Assembly (NCBI RefSeq): GCF_011516935.1
Contig: NZ_WOTF01000019.1
Coordinates: 1 to 38,745, forward strand
Origin: Acetobacter farinalis
Lineage (GTDB): Bacteria > Pseudomonadota > Alphaproteobacteria > Acetobacterales > Acetobacteraceae
Length of the DNA stretch: 38,745 nucleotides
Direction: 5' to 3'
The position numbers and the translations under genes are program-made. Of this stretch, positions 24,678 through 33,780 are shown piece by piece. The notes under the pieces were generated by a model that saw only the letters and a program-made list of their open reading frames with translations, was not told the origin of the DNA and did no database searches. Each line of letters starts with the position of its first letter. Position 1 is the stretch's first letter.

Positions 24678-25729
24678 GGCTCTGTTGCATAATTCAGTCT
24701 ATCGGCGAGACGAATCCGTTATAGAGTTTTCCGTTACGCGACTGCACGAGTGAGAGGGATTCCGAGTGCTGTGAACCTGTTAAGGATAGCAACACGGATA
24801 TGAACTTCGGTGATCTGGCGGTCGAAATCGCGCGCTGTCAGACGCTGCCCCAGCAGTTTGATACAGTGCATCTTTGTCTCGACGCGGCTTCGTCGATGAT
24901 AACCGCTCCACCGTCTCCAAATAGCCCGTCCGAGATGCCTGCAGGTCCGCAGAGTTTCGTTTCGGGCGATAGCTCCTGCCGATGTGGGACGCCATGGCCT
25001 TGCGTTTTTTCGAGGAGGTATGACTGCCTGGGCACCGCGGCTGGCAATGGTTTCATGGGATATCCTCGTGTCATAGGCGCCATCAGCCGTGACGCTGGCG
25101 ATGTCTTCTTCATCGGGGATCTGCTCCAGAAGCACCGGCAGAACCGGAGCATCACCGATCTCGTTTCCCGTCATTTCCACGGCCCTGATTTCCATAGAGC
25201 CTTCATCGATCCCGATATGGAGTTTGCGCCAGATCCTGTGCTTTGACGCCCCGTGTTTGCGGGTGTGCCATTCACCTTCTCCTTCGACCTTGATCCCGGT
25301 GCTGTCGATCAGAAGGTGCAGCGGGCCGTCTGAGCCGCGATACGGGATATCGACCCTCAGGGATTTCTGCCGACGGCTCAGCGTGCTGAAATCCGGCACA
25401 GACCACGCAAATCCGACCAGGCGCAGAAGACTTTCAACAAAACCTGTCGTCTGTCGCAGCGCAAAACCGAAGAGAACCTTCAGCGTCAGACAGGTCTGGA
25501 TCGCAGCATCGCTGTAACCCGGCTGACGGCCACGGCGTCCCGTCGGAAGACCCTCCCAAGTCATCGACGGGTCAAACCACACCGTCAGAGACCCACGCTT
25601 CTTCAGCGCTGCGTTGTAGGAGGACCAGTTCGTCGTTCGGTAGCGCGTGGGTTTTGGCTTGCTCATCATACCCAGCTAACAGACTGAACTCAAACAGGGA
25701 ATCCTTGGTCGGTATTGCGCAACAAAGCC
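24678..25729 (-). mobile_element. Intact IS5-family insertion sequence (IS903-like group)
   Basis: A 1052-bp element bounded by imperfect 18-bp inverted ends: GGCTCTGTTGCATAATTC at 24678 and, reversed, GGCTTTGTTGCGCAATAC at 25729, with 14 of 18 matching. It is flanked by a perfect 9-bp duplication, the size usual for the IS903 group. It carries one full-length transposase ORF and lies in the divergent promoter region between the SelW/Rdx gene and aqpZ. The clean duplication indicates a fairly recent insertion. Confidence 0.95.
24734..25669 (-). CDS. IS5-family DDE transposase
   Basis: A 311-residue transposase with catalytic D122 (LIDSTGIK), D196 (TADGAYD) and E264 (RSRVETKM), and the DUF4372-free N-terminal layout MSKPKPTRYRTTNW of the IS903-like group. 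No frameshift or stop is seen, so it could be active. Tandem ATG codons occur at 25669 and 25666. It cuts and joins the ends of the surrounding element. Confidence 0.95.
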   Translation of the reverse strand: MMSKPKPTRYRTTNWSSYNAALKKRGSLTVWFDPSMTWEGLPTGRRGRQPGYSDAAIQTCLTLKVLFGFALRQTTGFVESLLRLVGFAWSVPDFSTLSRRQKSLRVDIPYRGSDGPLHLLIDSTGIKVEGEGEWHTRKHGASKHRIWRKLHIGIDEGSMEIRAVEMTGNEIGDAPVLPVLLEQIPDEEDIASVTADGAYDTRISHETIASRGAQAVIPPRKNARPWRPTSAGAIARNETLRTCRHLGRAIWRRWSGYHRRSRVETKMHCIKLLGQRLTARDFDRQITEVHIRVAILNRFTALGIPLTRAVA

Positions 25730-25738
25730 TGTCTGTCA
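25730..25738. repeat. 9-bp target-site duplication, right copy
   Basis: TGTCTGTCA, identical to 24669-24677. Confidence 0.93.
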
Positions 25739-26044
25739 CCCAAGATGCTGGCGACGGACCGGGGAGTTGCCGCCAGAGAAGGGGCATCGTGCCATGGGTG
25801 GAAGCCCTGTTCCAGAGGGAGGAAAGGGGCGTTTTGGGAGGTGTGGTGAAGAGTGTTGCAGGGGGTATTTCCGTCTTGTGACGAAATTCTGAAAGAATAA
25901 AAATGTCATAAACTCATGTATAAATTTATAGAATATTGCAGAATTCGTTATTAATCCATTTTATTTCGTTATTATTTCCTGTTATGATTGCTGCTTCAGA
26001 AAGAACTTTATACCGGTAATGCTCACTTTATTGTGGAGCATAAA
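25739..26044. other. Promoter region of aqpZ, no gene
   Basis: No gene is supported in this 306-base gap. The second half (about 25880-25990) is strongly A/T-rich and should hold the aqpZ promoter. Before the IS insertion this formed the common upstream region of aqpZ and the SelW/Rdx gene. Confidence 0.5.
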
Positions 26045-26746
26045 ATGCAGCGTAAACTTGCAGCAGAACTGTTTGGAACCTTCTGGCTTGTGCTGGGCGG
26101 GTGCGGCAGTGCCGTGCTTGCGGCAGGCTTTCCTGTGACGGGGATTGGCTTTGTCGGCGTGGCTCTCGCGTTCGGCCTGACGGTGCTGACCATGGCGTTT
26201 GCCGTAGGGGGCATTTCCGGCGGCCATTTCAATCCGGCTGTTTCGCTGGGGCTGGCTGTTGCCGGGCGTTTTTCATGGCGGGATCTGGTGCCATACTGGG
26301 TGGCGCAGGTGGTTGGGGGCACTCTGGCCGCAGCGGTGCTGTATGGTATCGCTTCAGGTGCGCCTGATTTTGTTGCAGGCGGGTTTGCCGCGAATGGCTA
26401 TGGAGATCGTTCTCCGGGGCATTACGGACTTGCCGCTGCCGCAGTGTGTGAAGTGGTGATGACAGCATTTTTCCTGCTGATCATTCTCGGGGCAACATCT
26501 GCTGAAGCTCCTGCCGGTTTTGCGCCTATTGCCATCGGGCTGGGGCTCACCATTATTCATCTGGTGTCTATCCCGGTTACGAATACGTCGGTTAATCCGG
26601 CGCGCTCCACCGCTGTTGCGTTTTTCGCGCAGACGAATGCTCTGGGCCAGTTGTGGCTGTTCTGGGCCGCACCGCTGCTGGGCGGCGTGATTGGCGGCGT
26701 GCTGTGGAAGTTCTTTTTTGCAGCCCGCGGCGAGGCAGCGGAATAA
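26045..26746 (+). CDS. aqpZ: Aquaporin Z, water channel
   Basis: A 233-residue inner-membrane channel with six helices and two NPA half-helices, at 63-65 (HFNPAVSLG) and 184-186 ([10 protein letters not shown]). The selectivity-filter residues F43, H172, T181 and R187 match those of the water-selective E. coli AqpZ, so water rather than glycerol should pass. The ATG at 26045 has GGAG seven bases upstream; the ORF could extend to 25988 but this is not supported. It shares a bidirectional terminator with the convergent PadR gene. Confidence 0.96.
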   Translation: MQRKLAAELFGTFWLVLGGCGSAVLAAGFPVTGIGFVGVALAFGLTVLTMAFAVGGISGGHFNPAVSLGLAVAGRFSWRDLVPYWVAQVVGGTLAAAVLYGIASGAPDFVAGGFAANGYGDRSPGHYGLAAAAVCEVVMTAFFLLIILGATSAEAPAGFAPIAIGLGLTIIHLVSIPVTNTSVNPARSTAVAFFAQTNALGQLWLFWAAPLLGGVIGGVLWKFFFAARGEAAE

Positions 26747-26767
26747 TCCGCGCCTCAACCGGTCAGG

Positions 26768-26795
26768 AAAACGCCAGACTTCAGTCTGGCGTTTT
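26768..26795. terminator. Bidirectional terminator shared by aqpZ and padR-type gene
   Basis: Perfect 13-bp arms (AAAACGCCAGACT at 26768-26780, AGTCTGGCGTTTT at 26783-26795) end in a T run on both strands. On the minus strand the first arm encodes the last codons of the PadR-type protein, including part of its stop codon. Confidence 0.9.
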
Positions 26796-27425
26796 CAGAA
26801 TTTCCTCAGCGGCAGCATTGAGAATACGGATGATGCGCTGAAGTTCTTCCGGCGGGCAGCCGCGCTTGCGCATCATGGCGTGTTTGAGCGCGTGGCGGGC
26901 CTGATGCAGGGCATCGGCGGCTTTAGGGTCCATGGCATCATCCACCCCGGCGAAGGCTTCCCGCACTTCGCTCATGCGGCTGCCAATCCGGGCCAGTATT
27001 TCCAGAATACGGTCCGCCTGTTCGCGGTTTTTTTCCAGAAAGGCCTGCCCTTCGTCAGTCAGGCTGTAGAGCTTGCGGTTGCCTTCCTGCGTGACGGAGG
27101 CGTGGCCAATTTCCTCCAGATAGGTCAGGGCAGGGTAGACCATGCCGGGGCTGGGTGTGTAAAAGCCGCCGGATTTTTCTTCCAGCAGACGAATGAGTTC
27201 ATAGCCGTGCGCTGGCTGTTCAGCCAGCAGGGCGAGCAGAACAAGCTGGAGCTCCTCCGAGCTGAGTTTGCGCCCTTTGGGGAAATCTCTTCCACCAGGG
27301 CCACGGCCGAAGCCATCCCCAAACCCACGACCAAAGCCCCGGCCTGAGCCGTGGCGTCCGGCATGAGGGCCAGCCGCATGGAAAGAGTGATGGGAGAAGA
27401 AGTGGTTTGTATGTGTGTTCATCAT
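26781..27425 (-). CDS. PadR-family regulator, YqjI-like, with His-rich N-terminus
   Basis: A 214-residue regulator. The first 30 residues hold seven His, followed by a Gly/Arg/Phe repeat stretch (GRGFGRGFGDGFGRG). A PadR winged helix follows at about 55-130 (HGYELIRLLEEKSGG, FYTPSPGMVYPALTYLEE), then a C-terminal helical dimerisation part. This matches E. coli YqjI, a nickel-responsive repressor whose His-rich N-terminus binds metal, so metal sensing is plausible here. Its target is unknown. The start codon (ATGATG at 27425/27422) is embedded in an inverted repeat that looks like an operator for self-control. The ribosome site is weak. Confidence 0.88.
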   Translation of the reverse strand: MMNTHTNHFFSHHSFHAAGPHAGRHGSGRGFGRGFGDGFGRGPGGRDFPKGRKLSSEELQLVLLALLAEQPAHGYELIRLLEEKSGGFYTPSPGMVYPALTYLEEIGHASVTQEGNRKLYSLTDEGQAFLEKNREQADRILEILARIGSRMSEVREAFAGVDDAMDPKAADALHQARHALKHAMMRKRGCPPEELQRIIRILNAAAEEILKTPD

Positions 27426-27454
27426 ATCTTACGATATATATGTTTTAAGATATG
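27423..27454. promoter_or_regulatory. Putative PadR operator
   Basis: Inverted 8-bp arms CATATCTT (27423-27430) and AAGATATG (27447-27454) surround an A/T-rich centre. One arm overlaps the start codon of the YqjI-like gene. PadR proteins often bind such A/T-rich inverted repeats in their own promoters. Confidence 0.6.
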
Positions 27455-27549
27455 TTTCAAGAGCTATTTTCAAACTGTTGAGCGCGACGCATCTCTCCTC
27501 TGGGGGGAAGGCGCTTGATCTGCTCCCGGCTCTCCCGCATCATAAGAAA

Positions 27550-28488
27550 ATGCGCAGTTTATCTAGCTTTTACCAAGCCGGTTTCGCGTGGGTGGGCCTT
27601 GTGGGCTGCCTGCTTGCTTCTCCCGCATGTGCGGCCGGGGAGGGGCCGGTTCAGCCCTCTGAAGCGGAACTGAAAGCAGTGCACCGCCAGATTGCCGCCA
27701 TCCGGAACCCGCAGGACCGGGCAGCGGTGCAGCAACAGAGTCTGGTCTGGCAGATGACAACATTTCTCTGCCAGAGCGCGGCCCGTAAACCGCTGGAGCG
27801 GCTGGGGGCCGGGTCTCGCTTCTTTTTGCAGGATGGCAAGCCAGATAGTCAGGTTCTGGTCAGCCCGGCGCTTCTTCAGGGGCGGGGGCAGTTCCGGCAG
27901 GCCGGAAGCGCTATAAACTGGACACCCTTCCAGTGGTCGTGCCATCTCGATCCGGCAACGGGATTTGTAGAAAAATTCGAGGCAACGCCGCTCGTCGGAG
28001 CAGTTTCAAACAGGCAGGTTTCCGCCTGCCAGCCGGGCCAGCTTGCCATGGCGCTGGATGACAGGAACGGGGCGTTTAATGGCATGTCCCACTCCGGCAC
28101 GGCGCTGACCCTGCGGAACACCAGCCCTGAAGCCTGCGCCATGCCGCCCGTGCTGTCTCTCCGGTTTGAAGATGCCGCGGGGCATGCGCTGCCGGTCGCA
28201 CGCCGTGCGTATGCTGCGGCCCGCAGGCCCGGCCCGCATGGGCCATTGCCCCGCCAGCAGAGTGTGCCGGTGATACTCCCCGCCGGAGCCGTGCGTGAGG
28301 CAACCCTGCGCTGGGTTTCAGGCGATGTGTATGATGACAGCCATAATTGCGTGCGTCCTTCCTGGCTTGTGCTGAAGGCCGGGGAAGGAGACCTCCGCAC
28401 GGCATTTCACGGTCAGTTCTGCGCTCCGGCCCGGTCGGCTCTGGTTTTTGACCAGAGCGCGCTGGGGGCGCATACGGATGCGCAGTGA
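27550..28488 (+). CDS. Secreted protein with C-terminal DUF4232-like domain
   Basis: A 312-residue exported protein with a signal peptide ending near SPACAA. Residues about 30-150 resemble a DUF930-like domain (RNPQDRAAVQQQSLVWQMTTFLCQ, ending in WTPFQWSCHLDP). The second half resembles DUF4232, starting at ACQPGQLAMALDD and including SGTALTLRNTSPEACAMP. Cysteines are paired in a way that suggests periplasmic disulfides. No enzymatic residues are evident and the function is unknown. The ATG at 27550 is chosen for the signal peptide; the ribosome site is weak. A LysR gene follows after 33 bases. Confidence 0.7.
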   Translation: MRSLSSFYQAGFAWVGLVGCLLASPACAAGEGPVQPSEAELKAVHRQIAAIRNPQDRAAVQQQSLVWQMTTFLCQSAARKPLERLGAGSRFFLQDGKPDSQVLVSPALLQGRGQFRQAGSAINWTPFQWSCHLDPATGFVEKFEATPLVGAVSNRQVSACQPGQLAMALDDRNGAFNGMSHSGTALTLRNTSPEACAMPPVLSLRFEDAAGHALPVARRAYAAARRPGPHGPLPRQQSVPVILPAGAVREATLRWVSGDVYDDSHNCVRPSWLVLKAGEGDLRTAFHGQFCAPARSALVFDQSALGAHTDAQ

Positions 28489-28521
28489 GCCTCCTGGAGG
28501 CCAGATCAGGCGAGGTATGCA

Positions 28522-29424
28522 GTGTTTCTGCGGCAACTGACTTATTTGATCGCGCTGGACCGGTACCGCCATTTCTCCCGCGCCGCCGAGAGCTGTGGTG
28601 TTTCCCAGCCCGCATTATCCGCCGGGGTCAGGCAGCTTGAAAACGAACTGGGGATTACCATCATCCAGCGGAACCGGCGCTTTTACGGCCTGACGGAAGA
28701 GGGCAAGCGGGTGCTGCTGTGGGCGCGCCAGACACTGGCGGCTCTGGATGGCCTGAAGCAGGAAGCAGCCTTTGCGCAGGATATTGCCGGGGGCTCGCTT
28801 TCCATTGGCGTCATGCCGCCCGCCATACAGATTGTGCCCCTGCTGCTGGAAACATTCCGGAGTGTTGTTCCTGCCCTGCATGTTGAGGTGAAGGTGTATT
28901 CCAGCGCGGAGATCCTGCGCCTGCTGCGGGAGCATCACCTGCAACTGGGCATCATGTATCTGGACCAGTTGCCAGAAGAAGGCGGGTTTGACGCGCAGAT
29001 ACTCTACCCGGAACAGCATGTGCTGGCGGCGGCGGCCTCTGTCCCGCTGCCTGCGGGGCGGTACTGCTCCTGGGCGGATATTGCCGCCCTGCCTCTCTGC
29101 CTGCTCAGCCGGAACATGCGGAGCCGCCAGCTGGTGGATGCCGGGTTCAGGGAGGCTGATGTCACCCCGACCGTGATGTTGGAAACAGATGCGCTGGAGC
29201 TTCTGCATGCGGAGCTGCTGGGCGGCCGCCTTGCCAGTATTCTGCCTGTTGCGGCGTTGCCGGAGCGGATTGGCCCTTCCGGCCTTCAGATCCGGCGGAT
29301 CAATGGCTGTGCCTCACCGGATGTCGGGCTGGTGCGGATGACCCAGCCGAACAGCAGCATGCTGCTGACCCGGTTATGGGATGTGGCAAAAACGTTCAAC
29401 GTGGCGGATATCTACACCGTCTGA
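28522..29424 (+). CDS. LysR-family transcriptional regulator
   Basis: A 300-residue regulator with the usual N-terminal helix-turn-helix (FSRAAESCGVSQPALSAGVRQLENELG) and a two-lobed effector domain (LSIGVMPPAIQIVPLLLETF). The GTG at 28522 has GAGG seven bases upstream. It precedes the FUSC exporter gene in the same direction by about 108 bases. In E. coli the aromatic-acid exporter AaeAB is controlled by a LysR protein (AaeR), which makes control of the neighbouring exporter plausible. Confidence 0.93.
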   Translation: MFLRQLTYLIALDRYRHFSRAAESCGVSQPALSAGVRQLENELGITIIQRNRRFYGLTEEGKRVLLWARQTLAALDGLKQEAAFAQDIAGGSLSIGVMPPAIQIVPLLLETFRSVVPALHVEVKVYSSAEILRLLREHHLQLGIMYLDQLPEEGGFDAQILYPEQHVLAAAASVPLPAGRYCSWADIAALPLCLLSRNMRSRQLVDAGFREADVTPTVMLETDALELLHAELLGGRLASILPVAALPERIGPSGLQIRRINGCASPDVGLVRMTQPNSSMLLTRLWDVAKTFNVADIYTV

Positions 29425-29532
29425 GCCACCACGTAGCCGTTCATAAACAAAACTTATCAACTCATCATAACAAACGTCTGGACGAAAGACGCCGGTTTTT
29501 CGCATTGTCCCGCCTCGTACGGGAGAGTGGCC

Positions 29533-31494
29533 ATGCGGCGGGATACGATGATAACAGGTCAAGGCATGGCGGGGCCTGATGGGGGCATGCTGGCCAGACT
29601 ATTTTTCGGCGGGCCACGCGCCTCACTGCGAAGCAGGTTGAGCTGGCTGCTTGAACCCTCCTTCATGGATGTGGTCTTCGCTGTCCGCTCCTCTCTGGCG
29701 GCCATCCTTTCCCTGCTGATTGCCATGGCCATGGAGCTGGACAGCCCGCAATGGGCACCGCTGACCGTCTGGGTTGTGGCGCAATCCTCCCGAGGGGAAA
29801 GTCTGGCCAAGGCCCGCTGGCGTATTGCCGGGACAGTGTTGGGCTGCTGCGTTGGCGTGGCGCTGATTGCCGCCTTTCCACAGGCATCGGCGCTGTTTTT
29901 CTGCTGCCTTGCGGTCTGGATTGGCCTGTGCTGCGGCGGGGCGACCTTTCTGGAAAGTTACCGCGCGTACGGGCTGGTGCTCACAGGCTTTACCTCGGCC
30001 ATTGTGGCAACCGGGGCCATTGCCGAGCCAGATCATGTTTTTGATATCGCCATGGCGCGCGGCACCTACATTATTCTTGGGGTGGTGTGTGAGGCGCTCC
30101 TTGCAGTGCTGTTTATGCCAACCTTGCAGGCGCAGGCGCGTAAACGCCTGCTCGACCGGCTGCACAGCGCCTTTCAGACTGTCCAGCGGGTGGTGGTTGA
30201 TCTGGCCCGCACGGATGAGCAGGCACAGGCACAGGCTCTGGCGCAAGCGCTGGCAGAACTGATGGCCGCGAACGCCCGCATTGAGTTCGATGCTTTGGAA
30301 ATGGGGCCGAGCACCCGTGCGGGGGACCATGCGCACGCAACCTTTGCCGCCCTGCTCATGGTGCTGGCGCGCGCACGGGGTCTTGCTCTGGTGGCGCGGA
30401 AAAAGGGGGCGGTGCAGGCAGAGGGGGGCATGCTCCCGGAAGGGGCTTCAGAGGCTCTCCGGGCGGACTATGAGAGCGCCCGCCAGCATATTCAGGCCTG
30501 CGAGCGGCCGCAGCGCGGGGACCGCTTCCGTTTCAGGATGACCTCCCGCCGCCATGCTCTGGAAGCACTGGAAAACGGCATTCGCGCCTGTGCCGGTATT
30601 CTGGCCGGGTGGCTGCTGTGGGAAGTCACGGGCTGGCCCGCAGGGGCCGCCTTCATTTCCTTTGTTGCGCTGGTATATGGCCTGCTGGCCACGCGGGAAA
30701 ACCCGGTTCCGGCCTCCACGCCGTTTCTGAAAGGGGCCATGTGGAGCGTTGCGGTGGCGGCGGTGTATGTTTTTCTCGTCCTGCCTGCGGTTACAGCGCC
30801 AGAAGTGCTTATTGTTGTGCTGCTGGTGGCCATGACTGTCGGCGGTCTGGCCGCGCGCAAGCCGGAAACCGCAGGTTATGCCTTTTCCTTCAACATGTTC
30901 CTGCCGGTGCTGATCGGCCCCGGAAATCAGGGGCGGCTGGCGGAAGATGCCTTTTTCAATAACGCGATGGCATTTCTTGCCGCGGTTATGTTCATGAGCT
31001 GGACTTACCGCGTGATGCTGCCTTTCCGCGTGGACTCTCACATGCGGCGCACCACCCTGTGGGTTGAGCAGCGGCTGAAGGCGCTGGCTGCACCGGGCAA
31101 CCGGGTGACGGGGCATCAGTGGCTTTCGGAAACGGCCTCCAGCCTTGTGCGTATCCTGCGCAATGCACAGGGCGTTCCGCAGCCCATGAAGCTGGCGTAC
31201 ATGCAGTATCAGCTTCAGGCCATGAGCATGGGCATGCATATCGTCTTTCTGCGGGAGGTGGCGAAAAGCCCGGCGCTGCCCCTGAATGCCCGACGGGGTA
31301 TCCGTGTTTTTCTGCGCAAATGGATGCAAAGCGGGATGGAGGCAACGGCGTGGGCCGGGATGACGGAAGCGTGGCTGCTGCGCTACAGCCGGGGGATGCC
31401 GTCTGATGTGGCGGAGAGGCTTCAGAACGCTGCGGGCAGCCTGCGTGTTCTGGCGGCGGAGAAAGCGGAGGGCGCTTCTCCTGATCCCGCATAA
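29533..31494 (+). CDS. FUSC-family aromatic acid exporter (AaeB-like)
   Basis: A 653-residue inner-membrane protein with the duplicated FUSC layout. Two blocks of hydrophobic helices, about residues 45-190 (including AMELDSPQWAPLTVWVV) and 355-500 (AGWLLWEVTGWPAGAAFISF), are each followed by a cytoplasmic helical region. Family members such as AaeB export hydroxybenzoates and similar weak acids, usually with an AaeA-type periplasmic partner; no such gene is seen here. The ATG at 29533 has GGGAG at good spacing; a GTG at 29527 is also possible. Confidence 0.88.
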   Translation: MRRDTMITGQGMAGPDGGMLARLFFGGPRASLRSRLSWLLEPSFMDVVFAVRSSLAAILSLLIAMAMELDSPQWAPLTVWVVAQSSRGESLAKARWRIAGTVLGCCVGVALIAAFPQASALFFCCLAVWIGLCCGGATFLESYRAYGLVLTGFTSAIVATGAIAEPDHVFDIAMARGTYIILGVVCEALLAVLFMPTLQAQARKRLLDRLHSAFQTVQRVVVDLARTDEQAQAQALAQALAELMAANARIEFDALEMGPSTRAGDHAHATFAALLMVLARARGLALVARKKGAVQAEGGMLPEGASEALRADYESARQHIQACERPQRGDRFRFRMTSRRHALEALENGIRACAGILAGWLLWEVTGWPAGAAFISFVALVYGLLATRENPVPASTPFLKGAMWSVAVAAVYVFLVLPAVTAPEVLIVVLLVAMTVGGLAARKPETAGYAFSFNMFLPVLIGPGNQGRLAEDAFFNNAMAFLAAVMFMSWTYRVMLPFRVDSHMRRTTLWVEQRLKALAAPGNRVTGHQWLSETASSLVRILRNAQGVPQPMKLAYMQYQLQAMSMGMHIVFLREVAKSPALPLNARRGIRVFLRKWMQSGMEATAWAGMTEAWLLRYSRGMPSDVAERLQNAAGSLRVLAAEKAEGASPDPA

Positions 31495-31592
31495 CGGCAG
31501 GTGTCCCGCTGTTCATGGGGCGTTTGCAAAAGGCGGAGGGCGGGGTGTAGCCTTCAGGCTGAAAGACTTTCCATCAGACGTGGAGACCCCTT

Positions 31593-32057
31593 GTGATCAT
31601 GCGGAAATCAGGCAGAAAAGGTCTGCTGTTCAAGATTCTGGCCGGGCTGGAAGTCGCGTTTGTTGTATGTGAGGTGGCTATTGGTGCCGGTGGCCTGGTG
31701 CATTCTGCCAGAGCAGACACGATGAGCATCCCGCTTGATCCGGCACATCGGGTAACAAAAATCAGCAGAACCTACAGCTGTGCAGGCTCACAGGCGCTTC
31801 TGCGCAGGTTGGGGGCGCCTTCAGTAACGGTCACGTATCTCAACGCCGGGGCGGTCAGTCTGGCCGTGATGCGTGTGGAAGGGGAGACACAGGTGTTTTC
31901 CAACGTGATTTCCGGCTCCGGCGCACGGTATACGGCCAATCGTTTCCAGTGGTGGGACAAAGGCGATATGGCCTATTTCTCGGAAGTTGGTGTGGAGGAT
32001 GAACATCCCCTGATCTGTCAGGCCATAGCGAAGCCTGCTGCCCGAAGGGCTCATTAA
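31593..32057 (+). CDS. MliC/PliC-type C-type lysozyme inhibitor
   Basis: A 154-residue exported protein. A signal or anchor segment (LLFKILAGLEVAFVVCEV) ends near HSARA. The MliC domain follows: YSCAGS, VTVTYLNAG, SNVISGSGARYTANRFQWWDKGDMAYF and a C-terminal Cys in LICQA. The SGSGARY motif is the inserting loop that blocks the lysozyme active site in characterised members. It would protect peptidoglycan in the periplasm. There is no standard lipobox at the cleavage site, so it may be soluble (PliC-like). The GTG at 31593 has GGAG seven bases upstream; an ATG at 31599 is an alternative. Confidence 0.85.
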   Translation: MIMRKSGRKGLLFKILAGLEVAFVVCEVAIGAGGLVHSARADTMSIPLDPAHRVTKISRTYSCAGSQALLRRLGAPSVTVTYLNAGAVSLAVMRVEGETQVFSNVISGSGARYTANRFQWWDKGDMAYFSEVGVEDEHPLICQAIAKPAARRAH

Positions 32058-32135
32058 AAGCGCGGAACCGTACAGGTTGGCGACATCCGAAACCCGGTAG
32101 ATGCCGGGGGCAGGCGGTACACGATCTCTCATGAA

Positions 32136-32173
32136 AAAACCCGGCCCCTTGCGAGAAGGGAAGCCGGGTCTTT
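32136..32173 (-). terminator. Rho-independent terminator of trpS
   Basis: On the minus strand, ACCCGGC and GCCGGGT arms enclose an inner CCCTT/AAGGG stem and are followed by six T. It is located about 40 bases after the trpS stop codon. Confidence 0.85.
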
Positions 32174-32210
32174 CAGGGGCGTTATTTTACAAATAGCAGG
32201 ATGTGCGGGC

Positions 32211-33206
32211 TTATTTCAGAAAGCCGACAATTTTTTCGGCTTCAGAAACAATCGGCTCCGCAATAGCCTGAGCCCGCTGTGCGCCAGAACGCAGGACAGC
32301 AGCCAGATGCGTTTCATCCTGCATCAGGCGTGTGGTTTCCTGCGCGATCGGGGCAATTACTGAGACGACAACATCCGTCAGCGCCTTTTTGAACGGCCCA
32401 AAGCCTTCACCCTGATGGCGCGCCAGAACCTCTTCAACGCTCAGATCAGCCAGAGCCGCGTAAATGGTCACCAGATTTCTGGCTTCCGGGCGCTCTGCCA
32501 GCCCGGCCGGTTCAGACGGCAGGACATCCGTATCTGTTTTGGCGCGGCGGAGCTTCAGGGCGATGGTATCGGCATCATCCGTCAGTTCAATGCGGCTCTG
32601 GGCGGAGGGATCGGATTTGGACATTTTCTTGGTGCCATCGCGCAGGCTCATCACCCGGGCGGCGGCTGGCGGGATAAGTGCTTCAACCTGAGGGAAGAAA
32701 TCCAACCCATAATCATGGTTGAACTTCTGGGCGATATCATTCGCCAGTTCCAGATGCTGCTTCTGGTCTTCCCCCACAGGGACACGGGTGGCCTTGTAAG
32801 CCAGAATATCAGCAGCCATCAGGCTGGGGTACACATACAGGCCCGCTGAGTGGTTTTCCCGGTCTTTCCCGACCTTGTCCTTGAACTGCGTCATGCGGTT
32901 CAGCCAGCCCAGACGGGTCACGCAGTTGAAAATCCAGGCCAGCCGCGCATGGGCGGAAACAGCGGACTGGTTGAACAGGATATGCCTGTCTGTATCAATG
33001 CCTGCGGCCAGCAGAATGGCGGCCTGTGTCAGCGTCTGGCTGCGCAGTTTTTCCGGGTCCTGCCACACGGTAATGGCGTGCATGTCCACAAGGCAGAAAA
33101 CGCATTCATGGTCAGCCTGCAGACTCACCCAGTTGCGGATGGCGCCAAGATAATTGCCAAGCTGCGGAATGCCGGAGGGCTGAATGCCGGAAAAAATACG
33201 TTGCAT
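32211..33206 (-). CDS. trpS: Tryptophanyl-tRNA synthetase
   Basis: A 331-residue class I synthetase that charges tRNA-Trp with tryptophan using ATP. The HIGH-like motif is [13 protein letters not shown] at the N-terminus and the KMSKS loop is [19 protein letters not shown] and [26 protein letters not shown] are family stretches that form the tryptophan site. Length is normal. It is co-directional with the cytochrome c gene upstream (36 bases) and ends at a strong terminator. Confidence 0.97.
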   Translation of the reverse strand: MQRIFSGIQPSGIPQLGNYLGAIRNWVSLQADHECVFCLVDMHAITVWQDPEKLRSQTLTQAAILLAAGIDTDRHILFNQSAVSAHARLAWIFNCVTRLGWLNRMTQFKDKVGKDRENHSAGLYVYPSLMAADILAYKATRVPVGEDQKQHLELANDIAQKFNHDYGLDFFPQVEALIPPAAARVMSLRDGTKKMSKSDPSAQSRIELTDDADTIALKLRRAKTDTDVLPSEPAGLAERPEARNLVTIYAALADLSVEEVLARHQGEGFGPFKKALTDVVVSVIAPIAQETTRLMQDETHLAAVLRSGAQRAQAIAEPIVSEAEKIVGFLK

Positions 33207-33241
33207 AGGTTTCTCGGTGCCTGTGTGGAAAAAAGGAAGGA

Positions 33242-33712
33242 TCAGGGAATGGGGTGGTCATGGTCCAGCGCTTCCCGTTCCGAGGCGACCATGCCAGCGG
33301 ATTTTCGGGTGGCACGGGCGGCGGCAATTTCTGCCGCGGTGATCTGTGGAGCGGGGCTGGTCTGCCCGCGAGACGCGAGCCATGTCAGGATTTGCGCCAC
33401 CTGCTCATCCTGCAGATAGCGGAAGGGCGGCATTTCCGCATTATAAGGCATGCCACTGGCCTTGATCGGGCCGCTGACACCGTTCATCAGCACATCGGCC
33501 AGATATCTGCGGCCTGCGGGTGTGCTGGCAATACGGTCAATCCGCCCGACAAGTGGGGGCACGGAACCGGGCATGCCATCCCCACCATGGTGGCAGATGC
33601 CGCAATTTGTCCCATACAGGCCAGCGCCACTTTTTGGCGTGCAGCCAGCAAGGAAAACAGTTGCCGCACTTGCGGCAAGAAGAGCAGGGGGCAGCCGTTT
33701 GAAAAACGTCAT
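33242..33712 (-). CDS. Monohaem c-type cytochrome lipoprotein
   Basis: A 156-residue periplasmic cytochrome. A signal peptide ends in the lipobox VFLAGC (C24), so it should be lipid-anchored. The haem motif is CGICH (C37, C40, H41); a likely sixth ligand is a Met in the [11 protein letters not shown] region. It probably shuttles electrons to a terminal oxidase or from a periplasmic dehydrogenase, but no partner gene is adjacent. The ATG at 33712 is chosen because it gives the lipoprotein signal; a start at 33784 would add 24 charged residues and overlap two palindromes. Confidence 0.88.
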   Translation of the reverse strand: MTFFKRLPPALLAASAATVFLAGCTPKSGAGLYGTNCGICHHGGDGMPGSVPPLVGRIDRIASTPAGRRYLADVLMNGVSGPIKASGMPYNAEMPPFRYLQDEQVAQILTWLASRGQTSPAPQITAAEIAAARATRKSAGMVASEREALDHDHPIP

Positions 33713-33722
33713 GATAACGCGG

Positions 33723-33740
33723 GCCCCACATGTGCGGGGC
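33723..33740. promoter_or_regulatory. Palindrome upstream of the cytochrome c gene, proximal copy
   Basis: The core CCCCACATGTGCGGGG at 33724-33739 lies 11 bases before the ATG. It matches the distal copy at 14 of 16 positions. Confidence 0.45.
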
Positions 33741-33780
33741 GTGGGACGCACTCTTGCATATCGAGGCTTCCTAAACATGT

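Noticed and set aside
24734..25669. The transposase as a pseudogene
   Set aside because: The frame is full length with all three DDE residues, matching ends and a clean target duplication, so the element looks intact.
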